Shown piece by piece: positions 36,213-45,350 of a stretch of 56,630 bases of DNA. Within the stretch, counting starts at the first letter, position 1. Each line of letters starts with the position of its first letter. The notes under the pieces are model-generated. The model had not been told where the DNA came from. It saw only the letters and a list, made by a program, of their open reading frames with translations, and searched no databases. The DNA is from Verrucomicrobiaceae bacterium UBA2429 (GTDB lineage Bacteria > Verrucomicrobiota > Verrucomicrobiia > Verrucomicrobiales > Verrucomicrobiaceae): positions 45,336 to 101,965 of the forward strand of contig DDQZ01000034.1 of NCBI GenBank assembly GCA_002343505.1, given 5' to 3'. The translations under genes were made by a program, and so were the position numbers.

Positions 36213-37511
36213 TCAGACGATTTGCGGCAGCTTCCAATCTCCGCGGAACGGACGCGCTGCCATCAGGGCGTTTGCCTCGGAATCCGCCTCAAAATCTTCC
36301 GATGCCGGATTCCACGCGAGCTTGCGCCCGGCTTTCAAAGCGACAGCCGCGAGCTGGCAGAGAGTGTCGGAGCGGACAGCGGTCTCGATGTCGCAGACAG
36401 GCTTTTTGCCGGATTTAACAGCATCCACGAAATTGCGCGTGTGTTCGAGGCTGACCGGCAGCTTCACGGGCATGGTGCCGGCTTTGCTCTGCGGATCGCG
36501 CAAAATGGCGTCGTCGCTGGCGCTGATCTGGCCGCGCGTGACATGCACCCAGCCGTTCTCGCCGATGAACCGCGCGCCCATTTGCAGGCCCATGCTGCCG
36601 ATGTTCGCGAAGGTGATCGGCGCGGCCTTGGCGAATTCAAAACGCATCTTCCAGGTCAGCACCGCGTCGCAGCCGCCATTGTCGGGATGCGTTCCCTCGC
36701 CTTCGACGCTGACCGGGCCGGTGTCGTCCGTGCCATTGCCCCACTGCGCGATGTCGAGGTGATGAATGCCCCAGCACGAGATCATGCCGAGGGAGAAGTT
36801 CGTGATGTTCTCGTGATTGTCTCGCTTGAGCTTCTCGCCGCTGAACGGCGTCATCGGTGCGGGGCCGACCCAGCGCTCCCAGTCCACATGGGCGGGGGTT
36901 TTCTCCTCGGGAAAGGCCGGCATCGTCTTGCCGCCGGGCACGCCGACCTGGATTTCGCGCAGCTTGCCGAGGCGTCCGTTCAGCGCGAGCTCGGCGGCCC
37001 AGCGAAATTTCAAATCGCTGCGCTGCTGCGTGCCGAACTGGAACACGACATTTTTCTTCCGCACTGCCGCGCGCACGAGCTTCGATTCCTCGATGGACAT
37101 GCCCATCGGCTTTTCATGGTAGATGTGCTTGCCGTGCAAGACCGCATCCGCCGACGGAATGCTGTGCCAGTGAACCGGCAACGCCATGAGCACCGCGTCG
37201 ATGGAGGCGTCGCGATTCAGCTCGCGGAAGTCGGCGAAGCTCTTCACGTCCGCGCTGCCGTAGCGCTCCGCGATGTGGCCTTTGGCGCGGTCGAGGTTCT
37301 GCGTGTTCACGTCGCACAACGCGGTGACGCGCACATCGTCGTGGTTGAGGAAGGCACGCATATCCACGATTCCCTGCGCGCCCGTGCCGATGACGCCGAG
37401 CGTGATCTTGTTCGACGGCGCGGTCTGCGAGCGCAGCAGGCGCGCAGGCACAAACATCGGCGCGACGCCGGTGGCGAGGATCTGAGTGAGGAAGGAGCGG
37501 CGGGTTTTCAT
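36213..37511 (-). CDS. Tat-exported Gfo/Idh/MocA oxidoreductase
   Basis: 432-residue NAD(P)-dependent sugar oxidoreductase. The N-terminus has a twin-arginine signal (TRRSFLTQILATGVAPMF), typical of PVC Gfo/Idh proteins that act in the periplasm with bound cofactor. Cofactor motif GVIGTGAQG at about 39, catalytic-lysine motif HEKPMGMS at about 130, and the histidine region GIHHLDIAQWG. It begins 6 bp after the stop of the PVC heme protein gene, so the two are co-transcribed. Together they suggest oxidation of an oligosaccharide or sugar derivative, probably under the divergent AraC regulator. Confidence 0.9.
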   Translation of the reverse strand: MKTRRSFLTQILATGVAPMFVPARLLRSQTAPSNKITLGVIGTGAQGIVDMRAFLNHDDVRVTALCDVNTQNLDRAKGHIAERYGSADVKSFADFRELNRDASIDAVLMALPVHWHSIPSADAVLHGKHIYHEKPMGMSIEESKLVRAAVRKKNVVFQFGTQQRSDLKFRWAAELALNGRLGKLREIQVGVPGGKTMPAFPEEKTPAHVDWERWVGPAPMTPFSGEKLKRDNHENITNFSLGMISCWGIHHLDIAQWGNGTDDTGPVSVEGEGTHPDNGGCDAVLTWKMRFEFAKAAPITFANIGSMGLQMGARFIGENGWVHVTRGQISASDDAILRDPQSKAGTMPVKLPVSLEHTRNFVDAVKSGKKPVCDIETAVRSDTLCQLAAVALKAGRKLAWNPASEDFEADSEANALMAARPFRGDWKLPQIV

Positions 37512-37517
37512 GTTTGT

Positions 37518-40344
37518 TTATTTAAGTGACAGAATAAAGGCTTTCACATCCGCAAACTCTTGCGGCTTCAAGATCAAGTTCAGCGGCGGCATCGGGGAAA
37601 TGGGCGTGGCGGTGTAGCCTTCGGCGAGCTTGGCGTTGGGGTTCACGAGAGACTCGATGATGTAGGCTTCGTCCTTCTTGCTTGCGATGCCGTCGAGCGC
37701 GGGGCCGACGGGGCTGCCCTGGCCTTTGAGCAGGTGGCAGTTTTTGCAGGCGGCCACGGGGTGCTCCCAGAAGATCTTTTCGCCGCGTTGAATGTCGCCG
37801 ATGAGCTTGGAGGCGTCGTCTTCGTTTTCGAGGACGAGTTCGCAGAGCTTCACGTCGTCGAAATAGACGTCGCCTTTGCCGACGTGGAGGAGGTTGATGC
37901 TGGCCTTCGGGTGGTTCCTGCTGTTGAAGACGACCTCCACCTCCGTCCAGTCCTGTGTGCGGTTGATCTTTGGCGAGGTCTCGGCGCGGCCGATGTGATC
38001 GTTGAGGCTGGCCTTGCCACGGAAGCCGTGGGTTTTGATCCAAGCGCTGAGCCTGTAGTCGGTGTTCGGCTTCAAAGGCACGTCGGCAAAGAAACTCGTG
38101 TCCGCGTCGTCACGCGTGATGCAACGCATGGCCTGCTTGCCGCTGTGGACCATTTTCGCGTCGGTGACGATGCCCCACTCCGCGCCTTTGTTGCCCGGAC
38201 GATTGCCGTAATCGCGCTTTTTCCAAGTCTGCGCGATGGGTTCTTCAAATCCGGCGTTCGGGAGCAGATTCGGGCCTTCCTGGTAGTTCAGCGCCTTGTG
38301 CTTCTTCCCGAGCATCTTCGCGGCCTCGGCGAGCCATTCGTCGCTTTTGACAACGGGGTCGGCGGCGAGCTTTTTGACGAGCGTTTGGATTTCTGGCGTC
38401 GTCGGGAAGTCCGCGAGCTTCACGAACGCGGCGAGGCGCGTGGTCAAATCGGGATCGGAGATCACGCCGGAGCCGAAGAAGAGGTCTTGAGCGGCTTTGT
38501 CACTTCCGAGAGCACGGATGGCGTTGCGGCGGAGTTTGGCGTCTTTGGAGATGAGGGCGGCTTGATGGGTTTTGGCATCGAGTTTGCCTAGACCGTGAAG
38601 AGTCCAAAGCGAGTGAATCGAGCCAATTTTACCTTCGGTTGCTGAAACGGCAGCTTTGAGATCTGGAACTAATTCTTCTTTTCCTGAATGAATGAATGCT
38701 TGTTCTTCTACAAGGACCTTCTGAACCAAAAGACGACCATGCTGAGTATTTTGGTTCAGCGCTGAAACCCAGTTTTTACTGGTCGTCTTGGGAGCCGGCA
38801 TTGGGCCGCCAACGTACCTTGGTGCGTTTTTTGCCACGATGCGGTAGATGCGCCCGCGGCTGTGATCTCGCAGGTCATTCTCATGCGCACCGCCGACACC
38901 CGTGGTCGCCACGAAGCCGCCGCGTTCTTTGCTGGGCGTGGGGTTGTGCTGGATGATGAAATTTTGGAAATCGGCCACCCAGACTGCTCCATCAGGGCCG
39001 ACCTCGGCGTGCACGGGGCTGTTCCATTCATCGCTGCTGGCGTAGATGTTGAAGGCATCGAGTGCCTTGTAGCCTGCGCCGTCGGGTTGCACGTCCATGA
39101 GGGACACGACCTTCATCGTGGGCTCGCAGACCATGGCCATGCCTTGGAAGCGCTTCGGCAGCGCGTTGGTGTAGATGAAGTTCGAGCCTGCAGCGGCGGT
39201 GTAGCCGCCGAAGACGTCCACCTGGCGGAAGTTCGGCGTGATGGTGTGGCAGGTATCGACGACGTTGATCTTCTTCGCCGTCATGCCGCGGCTGCCTTCT
39301 TCATAGGCGGTGGCGGGGATGCCGCCGAAGAAAAGCGGCGCGCCATTGGCTGTGCCGCCGAATTGATCGCCCGCGTCGTTGGTGCTGTGGCCCCAGGCGT
39401 TGTTGGTGAACTGATGCAGGAACTCAATGGCGCTGCCGTCCGGCTTGAAGCGATACGTTCCCATCGCGAACTGCTGTTTTTTGCCGCCGACATAGCCCTC
39501 GATGCCGCTGTAACCGACGCAGCCGTAGATCCAGTTGTCGAAGCCGTAATGCAGGCTGCTGGCCTGCGCGTGCGTGTCCTTGATGCCCCAGCAGTCCATG
39601 ATGACCTCGCGTTTGTCGGCCTTGTCATCGCCATCGGTGTCTTCCAGATAGATAAACTTCGGCGGCGCGGCCACGATGATGCCTTTGCGGGCGAAAACGA
39701 TGCCGGTGGGCAGGTTCAGCTTGTCGGCGAAGACGGTGAATTTGTCCGCCTTGCCGTCGCCATCGGTGTCCTCGCAGATTTTCACGCTGTCCTGGCCCTC
39801 GCCGCTTTCCTGAATGCCGTGCGGGTAGTCGCGCGTCTCGACGACCCAGCAACGACCGCGCTCATCCCAAGCGAACGCGATGGGCTTCGCGATGTCCGGC
39901 TCGGCCGCGAATAGCTTCAACTCGCAATCCGCCGGCACCTGCGTGCGCTCCATGCTGCCTTTGGGTGAAAACGGCTTCTGAAAGGTCAGCGGCTCCGGGC
40001 GCTTCTCGTAATTGGCCACTTGGGGGTGTTTCTCGCGTTTCTCAGGCTCCCTTTGGGCAAAAAAAGCCTCGTAGGCGGTTTTGCGCTCGGGGGAGAGCTT
40101 TCCAAGAATGCGAGCCTTGAGGTCGGACGGGTCGGACAAGTCGGACGGCGTCAGCGTCAGATCGTAAGCGGCATCGATCTTCTCTTTGGCGTAGTCGAAG
40201 TAGATCGCGTCACGGCCGAGGTCACGCATGGCATTGTGCAGCGGAGCAGTATCGGCACCGGGCGTGTCGAGGTACAGCACGCGGATGGGACCTGCCATGG
40301 CGGAGGAGGCGGCGAGCAGAAAGGTCAGGCATGAAATGGTCATG
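37518..40344 (-). CDS. PVC-type heme-binding CxxCH protein (membrane-bound dehydrogenase-like)
   Basis: 942-residue exported redox protein. Signal peptide TISCLTFLLAASSAMA fixes the start at 40344; upstream in-frame sequence is antisense to the AraC gene. A short ThuA-like opening (PIRVLYLDTPGADTAPLHNA) looks truncated. Then come a beta-propeller dehydrogenase domain (FAWDERGRCWVVETRDYP, EDTDGDGKADKFTVF, NNAWGHSTN), a HEAT-like helical region (about 520-640), a carbohydrate-binding-like sandwich (LLPNAGFEEP, YFDDVKLCEL) and a C-terminal cytochrome c domain with one heme motif CKNCH. Such proteins are expanded in Planctomycetes and Verrucomicrobia and are thought to oxidise sugars. A low-GC patch and a tandem repeat lie inside the gene. 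Confidence 0.9.
38590..38790 (-). other. Low-GC patch inside the PVC heme protein gene
   Basis: Lines 38641-38700 and 38701-38760 have 24 and 26 G/C of 60 (40% and 43%), against 37 of 60 at 39361-39420. Codons switch to A/T-ending forms over roughly residues 520-585, the start of the HEAT-like part. The frame is intact. Confidence 0.55.
40122..40148 (+). repeat. Three 9-bp tandem units in the PVC heme protein gene
   Basis: GTCGGACGG, GTCGGACAA, GTCGGACGG in direct succession. They encode a Ser-Asp-Pro/Leu repeat (SDLSDPSDL) just after the ThuA-like start, a likely slippage-prone linker. Confidence 0.7.
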
Positions 40345-40463
40345 TGGATGGCTGGAAGAATGCGCCATACCAACGCCGCGATACCGATGGTCGCGCGGAC
40401 ATTCCTTGTGTGAAATCGGACACTGGCCCTTGAAGGGCGCGTCTGTTTCTGACAGTTTGCGGC

Positions 40464-41207
40464 ATGAGCGGGCCAGCATCCAGCCGAGAGGCCTTTTTCC
40501 GGAGCATGGCGCCGGAGAGCCAGTTTTATCTTTTGTTCAACCACCTGCCAAGGGTGTCCTTTTTTGCCAAAGACGCGCAGTTCCGCTTCGTGGCGGCGAA
40601 CTGCCACTTTGTGGAGCGTCTCGGCTTTTCCTGCGAGGCTGAGCTTTTGGGCAAGGGAGACTTTGATGTCTTCCCGTCGCGTCTGGCCGAGAACTTCCGC
40701 CGCGATGATGAGGAGGTGCTGCGCAGCGGCGAGCCGAAGCTGGGCATCGTGGAGCTGTTCTTCAACCGCCAGGGCATCCCCGACTGGTTTGTGACACACA
40801 AGCTGCCGGTCCTGGACCGCAAAGGCAGCGTCATGGGCATCATGGGCATCGTGCGCGCGCACGGCAGCGCGCCGGACGACGCGCATCCGCACCGCCAGAT
40901 CGAGCGCGCGGTGGAGCACATTCGCACGCGCTTCCGGGAAAAGATCACAGTGCCTGAACTTGCGGAGATGGCGGCGCTTTCGCCGCGGCAGTTGAACCGC
41001 AAGTTTGTCGAGGCTTTTGGCATGAGTCCGCAGGCCGTGGTGATGAAAGTGCGCATCCAGGCGGCGTGCGAGCTGCTGGCGTATCCGGACAAGCCGGTGG
41101 GCGAGGTGGCGCGCGAGGTGGGTTTCGCCGACCAGAGCTCCTTCACCCAGCAGTTCCACCGCCACATGGGCCAGACGCCGCTGAGCTACCGGCGGCAGTT
41201 TTTGTGA
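40464..41207 (+). CDS. AraC-family regulator with N-terminal PAS domain
   Basis: 247-residue transcription factor. Residues about 20-130 form a PAS fold (YLLFNHLPRVSFFAKD, FVAANCHFVERLGF, GKGDFDVFP, VMGIMGIVRAH). Residues about 145-247 hold the two HTH motifs of AraC (TVPELAEMAALSPRQLNRKF and PVGEVAREVGFADQSSFTQQF, ending GQTPLSYRRQF). It is divergent from the PVC heme protein gene across 119 bp, the usual position of a local activator. The combination PAS plus AraC is common in Verrucomicrobia. The ligand is unknown. Confidence 0.92.
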   Translation: MSGPASSREAFFRSMAPESQFYLLFNHLPRVSFFAKDAQFRFVAANCHFVERLGFSCEAELLGKGDFDVFPSRLAENFRRDDEEVLRSGEPKLGIVELFFNRQGIPDWFVTHKLPVLDRKGSVMGIMGIVRAHGSAPDDAHPHRQIERAVEHIRTRFREKITVPELAEMAALSPRQLNRKFVEAFGMSPQAVVMKVRIQAACELLAYPDKPVGEVAREVGFADQSSFTQQFHRHMGQTPLSYRRQFL

Positions 41208-41214
41208 TAAAAAA

Positions 41215-41246
41215 ATCCCCGGCCCTCGACTTGGAGGACCGGGGAT
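41215..41246 (-). terminator. Rho-independent terminator of the second Gfo/Idh gene
   Basis: ATCCCCGG-C-CCTC, 6-nt loop, GAGG-A-CCGGGGAT: 12 paired bases with one mismatch. On the reverse strand it is followed by a run of six T (A-run at 41210-41215), so it ends transcription of the gene stopping at 41266. The forward side lacks a T-tract, but the stem may also act on the AraC gene. Confidence 0.8.
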
Positions 41247-41265
41247 GAGTTTAGTGAGGCCAGCC

Positions 41266-42720
41266 TCAGACTTTCCAGCCGGGGCGGTAGGCCGGGCGGG
41301 TGACGTACTGGTTGGCGGACTCGGCGTTGGGCACTTTCATGCCTTCCTTGTCCCACTGCACGGTCTGCTGGGCGCGCACAGCCAGGTTGCCAAGCAGGAC
41401 GAACTCCGTCAGCGGGCAGCTGTAGTCGAAGTTCGAGCTTGGGCTGCCGCCGTTGACGATGTGCCAGGCCCACTCGCCCTGCGGATTGTTCGGAAGCACG
41501 CTGCGCGTCTCGGTTTTCTTGATCTTCTCAGCCTTCATGTCGAGGCGCACCTGGGTGTAGCGCTCCTCGTTGTAGATGACCGGGCTGGAGCAGTAGGCCT
41601 CGCCTTCGAAGACGGTGGCCTCGGTGCCGATGAACATCATGCCGCTGCTGGCCTTTTCGAAGGCCTTCTTCGCGAGGTCGCTGGTCATATGCGGGGAGAT
41701 TTCCGGCTTGTTCGGCATGCCGTCCTTGGACCCGTCGTTCCAGGAAACCTTGAGCGCGGGATGCTTGCCGGCCGGCATGTGATAGACGAGGTCGGACCAG
41801 ACCGGAGCGCAGGTCGTGGAGATGGGGCTGCTGACAGCGTCAATTTTTTCAGGGATGAGCTGGCCGAGCACGCTGAAGGTGGCGTCCATGATGTGGCAGC
41901 CCATGTCACCCAGGGCGCCGGAACCGAACTGCCACCAGCCGCGCCACGCGAAGGGGTGGATGCTGTTGCCGCTGCGTTTGTTGGTCACGCCTTCGGGCAG
42001 GACGAACTCGAAGTAGGATTCGTCCGCCTCGGAGGAGAGCCAGAGGTCCCAGTCCAGGTTTGGCGGGCACTCGGCGGCTTTTTTCGCCAGCGGTCCCTGC
42101 GGCCAGATGGGGCGGTTGGTCCAGAGGCGGATTTCTTTCAAGGTGCCGATGGCGCCCTGCTCGATCCATTCCTTGGCGAGGCGCTGGCCTTCCATGGTGC
42201 GGCCCTGGTTGCCCATCTGGGTGACCACTCCCGCCTGCCTGGCGGCCTGGTGCAGCTCGCGCACCTCATTGATGTAATTGCACAGCGGCTTCTGCACGCA
42301 GACATGCTTCTTGAGCTTGATGGCGTGCATGGCGGCCGTGAAATGCGTGTGGTCCGGCGTGGAGACGATGACGGCGTCAATTTCGTTGGCCATCTCGTCG
42401 AACATCTTGCGGTAGTCCTGATAGAGCTTGGGCGCGCGCGGCTCGCTCTTGCCGGATTTGAGATGGTGGTCGGCGTTCTTTTTGCCGGCTTCCTCCAGGC
42501 GCTTCATGTCCACGTCCACGAGGGCCACGATGTTGTGGTCGAGCGTGACAGCTTGTGTGTCGGACTGGCCCTTGCCGTTGGCGCCGATGATGGCGATGTT
42601 CAAGCGTCTGCCCGCGGCCTCCTGGCCGCGCAGGAGGAGGTTCGGCCCCGCGAAGGCGGAGGCTGCCAGGCCCGCCGTGCGGCCCAGGAAATGACGGCGT
42701 GAGATGATGTTCAATGCCAT
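41266..42720 (-). CDS. Tat-exported Gfo/Idh/MocA oxidoreductase (large form)
   Basis: 484-residue sugar oxidoreductase. Twin-arginine signal SRRHFLGRTAGLAASAFAG, cofactor motif IAIIGANGKGQSD at about 42, and the lysine motif VQKPLCN (Gln in place of the usual Glu) at about 140. The C-terminal half has the W/H-rich pattern WRGWWQFGSGALGDMGCHIMD typical of large PVC Gfo/Idh proteins. Start ATG 42720 opens the Tat signal; the frame continues 50 codons upstream without family features. It is monocistronic, ended by the terminator next to it. It is probably another sugar-oxidation enzyme in the periplasm. Confidence 0.9.
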   Translation of the reverse strand: MALNIISRRHFLGRTAGLAASAFAGPNLLLRGQEAAGRRLNIAIIGANGKGQSDTQAVTLDHNIVALVDVDMKRLEEAGKKNADHHLKSGKSEPRAPKLYQDYRKMFDEMANEIDAVIVSTPDHTHFTAAMHAIKLKKHVCVQKPLCNYINEVRELHQAARQAGVVTQMGNQGRTMEGQRLAKEWIEQGAIGTLKEIRLWTNRPIWPQGPLAKKAAECPPNLDWDLWLSSEADESYFEFVLPEGVTNKRSGNSIHPFAWRGWWQFGSGALGDMGCHIMDATFSVLGQLIPEKIDAVSSPISTTCAPVWSDLVYHMPAGKHPALKVSWNDGSKDGMPNKPEISPHMTSDLAKKAFEKASSGMMFIGTEATVFEGEAYCSSPVIYNEERYTQVRLDMKAEKIKKTETRSVLPNNPQGEWAWHIVNGGSPSSNFDYSCPLTEFVLLGNLAVRAQQTVQWDKEGMKVPNAESANQYVTRPAYRPGWKV

Positions 42721-43064
42721 GTGCTTTGGTGTTGGATGTGGTGTGGGGAAGCCGGAAAACGCGCTGCGCCGCCGGAAATTACACTGGAGGGTAAGCAGGA
42801 ATGAGCGCGCGTTCAATGCGGGAAAACGGCTTTTCAAGCCCGAATGGACCGCCGTCGTGCGTTCAGTCAAGGCGGGGCGATCCGAATCTTCAATCGCGCG
42901 CCGCCATCCTGCGCGGCATGGGGCAAAAGATGTGGTGCAATATCAAAGCCTCGCTGTGCGGGCCTGATGCGCTGCTCCCCAAGAAACCCGGCCAGGCATC
43001 GGTCCGGCTTTCTCAACGATTAGCGCCTCATACAAAGAGCGGAGAGCGCGGCGGTGGAATCGTT
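42721..43064. other. 344-bp intergenic stretch without a recognisable gene
   Basis: Lies upstream of the Gfo/Idh gene and downstream of the Trm112-like gene. Forward frames run through it but have no family resemblance and overlap neighbours. No hairpin with a T-tract and no RNA gene is visible. It presumably holds the Gfo/Idh promoter. Confidence 0.4.
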
Positions 43065-43265
43065 TCAATCCATCCCGCCGGGGAGAAGGTTTGGGATTCC
43101 GTCTTCGATGCGGAACAGGCGGGTGCCATCCTTGCGCATGAGGGCTTTTTCTCCCGGCGGCAACCCCTCGCAGGCCAGTTCCTCACTGGCAGCCCAGCGC
43201 AGTTCCTCGCGGGTGTCGGGGCAGCGCAGAATTGGGAGGATTTGGTTCAGCCATTCGAGATTCAT
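43065..43265 (-). CDS. Trm112/UPF0434-like small protein
   Basis: 66-residue cytosolic protein of the Trm112 family (E. coli YcaR relatives). It has the start LNQILPILRCPDTREEL and the end DGTRLFRIEDGIPNLLPGG, the most conserved parts. Only two cysteines are visible, so a full zinc site is not evident. Bacterial members stabilise methyltransferases or have no known role. The TPR protein gene is 66 bp upstream on the same strand. Confidence 0.85.
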   Translation of the reverse strand: MNLEWLNQILPILRCPDTREELRWAASEELACEGLPPGEKALMRKDGTRLFRIEDGIPNLLPGGMD

Positions 43266-43331
43266 GAGACAAGGAAACCGCTGCTCCGCTGGCGGCGCGG
43301 CAACCCGGTTTGAGTCTGGAGCGGCAGCGTG

Positions 43332-44300
43332 TCAGGGAGCCTTGGGAGCCGCCGGCTCGGCGGGCGCATCGCCGGATTTGGGGGCTGACGGCGCAGGCTT
43401 GGCGGCCTTTGGCTCCGCTTTCGGCTCGGCGGGGTTTGCTTCATCCTTCTTCGGTGCCGCAGGTGCGGAAGGTTTGTCCGGTGAAACTTCAACCGGTGGC
43501 GTGGTCGCGGATTTCGGAGCGGGGGAAGGGGTCAGATTGATCGGAGGCATGGTGGACAAACCACTGACGCCCGGTGACAGGAGAGTGCCGGAGTCAAGCT
43601 TGATCTGGGGGGCGCCAGCAGCGGGCGCGGCTTCCTCCTTGGGTTTCGGGGGACCGTCCACTTCGGTGGTGGGGAGTTTGGCGGCGATCCATTTGAGGCG
43701 GGTCTCGCCCTGGTTGAGGATGTCCTCGCTGGCGTTGCTGAACTTGGCGGGGAGGGATTCATAGACTGTTTTGGCCTCGTCCTCCTTGCCCTCGGCCCAG
43801 AGGATGTCGCCAAGGCGGATCTGAGCCACGGCGGCGACGTCGGATCCGGGATTGCCTGCCACCAGTTTCTCAAAGGCGGCCTTCGCCTCGGCTTTTTTGC
43901 CGATGCTGTCGAGCTTTGAAGCCAGGGCGAGTTGCGCCTGGGATTCCAGCGGGTGGCCGGAGTGCTTGGCGAGGAAGGTGTTGAGCGCGTCTATGGAGGA
44001 GTCCTTCTTGTTGTCGCGCCAGAGCAGGTCGGCCTTCATCAGGAGCGCGTTGCCCGCCGCGTCGCTGCCGGCGCGCTCGGCGATGACGATGTCGTAATCC
44101 TCGATCGTTTTGGCGGCGGCGAAGGCTGCTGCTGCTTCGGCATCCCTCACCGAGCCAAAGTAGCGGGCCAGTCCGTAAATGACCACGAGGGCGATGAGCG
44201 CGAGGCAGGCGCGGACGATCTTTCTGAAGTTGGCCTCCAGAAACTCCTCCATGGGAGTGAGCTTTTCGAGACTATCGGGCTGGGCGGGTGGGGTGGACAT
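43332..44300 (-). CDS. Membrane-anchored TPR protein with Pro/Ala/Lys-rich tail
   Basis: 322 residues. A cytoplasmic N-terminus (TPMEEFLEANFRKIVR) is followed by one transmembrane helix (about 30-50, ACLALIALVVIYGLARYFG). Three to four tetratricopeptide repeats (about 60-200; KADLLWRDNKKDSSIDALNTFL, IRLGDILWAEGKEDEAKTVY) come next, and the last 100 residues are a low-complexity Pro/Ala/Lys/Glu tail. The layout recalls YfgM-type envelope proteins, which work with the Sec translocon and periplasmic chaperones, but the tail is different. The cysK gene is 27 bp upstream on the same strand, so it may be in an operon. Confidence 0.75.
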   Translation of the reverse strand: MSTPPAQPDSLEKLTPMEEFLEANFRKIVRACLALIALVVIYGLARYFGSVRDAEAAAAFAAAKTIEDYDIVIAERAGSDAAGNALLMKADLLWRDNKKDSSIDALNTFLAKHSGHPLESQAQLALASKLDSIGKKAEAKAAFEKLVAGNPGSDVAAVAQIRLGDILWAEGKEDEAKTVYESLPAKFSNASEDILNQGETRLKWIAAKLPTTEVDGPPKPKEEAAPAAGAPQIKLDSGTLLSPGVSGLSTMPPINLTPSPAPKSATTPPVEVSPDKPSAPAAPKKDEANPAEPKAEPKAAKPAPSAPKSGDAPAEPAAPKAP

Positions 44301-44327
44301 GGACCGGGGTTTGATGGGGCGGAAAGA

Positions 44328-45305
44328 TCAGGCGCCTACCTTGGCGCGGGCCTCGTCGGCGAGGGCGGTGGACAGATAACGCTCGCCGGTGGAGCAGGCG
44401 ATGGTGACGATGAGTTTGCCGGCGTTTTCGGGGCGTTGGGCCACGCGCAAGGCGGCGACGACGTTGGCCCCCGTGCTGATGCCGACGAGAAGGCCCTCCT
44501 CGGCGGCGAGCCGGCGCGCCATGGCGAAGGCGTCCTCATTGGAGACCTTGACGCACTCGACGATCTGCGCGTTGCCCGCGCTGTCCTTGAGGTGGAGGTT
44601 TTTTGGAACGAATCCCGCGCCGGTGCCCTGGATTTTGTGCGGGCCTGGCTGCACAGGCTCGCCTGCGAGTGTCTGGTTGATGACCGGTGATGCCTCAGGT
44701 TCGACGGCGATGGCTTGAAAGGATGGCTTGCGAGGTTTGATGACCTCGACGCAGCCGGTGATGGTTCCACCGGTGCCGACAGCGGCGACGAGGATGTCCA
44801 CAGAGCCATCGGTGTCCGCCCAGATTTCCTCGGCGGTGGTCCTCATGTGGACGGCGGGATTGGCGGGGTTTTCGAACTGCTGCGGCATCCAGGCGTTCGG
44901 CGTTTCTTTGAGGATCTCCTCGGCCCTGGCGATGGCGCCTTTCATGCCCTGGGGGCCGGGCGTGAGCACGAGCTCGGCGCCGAGCAGCGCCAGCAGGGTG
45001 CGGCGCTCCAGGCTCATCGTCTCGGGCATGGTGAGGATGAGCTTGTATCCCTTTGCCGCGGCCACAAAGGCGAGGGCGATGCCCGTGTTGCCGCTGGTGG
45101 GCTCGACGATGACGGTGTCTTTTTTCAGAATGCCCCGCTGCTCCGCGTCCTCGATCATAGCCATGCCGATGCGGTCCTTGACGCTGCCGAGCGGGTTAAA
45201 AAACTCGCACTTCAAGGCGATAGTGGCGTTCACGCCTTCGGTGACCTTGTTCAGCTTCACCAGCGGGGTCTTGCCCACGGTCTCGACGATGTTGTTGTAG
45301 ATCAT
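44328..45305 (-). CDS. cysK: Cysteine synthase A (O-acetylserine sulfhydrylase)
   Basis: PLP enzyme forming cysteine from O-acetylserine and sulfide. 325 residues. The PLP lysine lies in [11 protein letters not shown], the substrate loop is [12 protein letters not shown], the phosphate-binding loop GTGGTITG, and [10 protein letters not shown] holds the late Ser. Length and motifs fit CysK rather than cystathionine beta-synthase, since there is no CBS tail. It follows the aminotransferase gene by 45 bp on the same strand; serA, which supplies serine, is elsewhere in the window. Confidence 0.95.
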   Translation of the reverse strand: MIYNNIVETVGKTPLVKLNKVTEGVNATIALKCEFFNPLGSVKDRIGMAMIEDAEQRGILKKDTVIVEPTSGNTGIALAFVAAAKGYKLILTMPETMSLERRTLLALLGAELVLTPGPQGMKGAIARAEEILKETPNAWMPQQFENPANPAVHMRTTAEEIWADTDGSVDILVAAVGTGGTITGCVEVIKPRKPSFQAIAVEPEASPVINQTLAGEPVQPGPHKIQGTGAGFVPKNLHLKDSAGNAQIVECVKVSNEDAFAMARRLAAEEGLLVGISTGANVVAALRVAQRPENAGKLIVTIACSTGERYLSTALADEARAKVGA

Positions 45306-45350
45306 GACGGTTTCGGTTCGCGGTTGAATGGCTCTTTGTCAAAGAGGGGA

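Noticed and set aside
42801..43313. 170-codon forward frame upstream of and over the Trm112-like gene
   Set aside because: Overlaps the well-supported Trm112-like gene in antisense and has no recognisable features.
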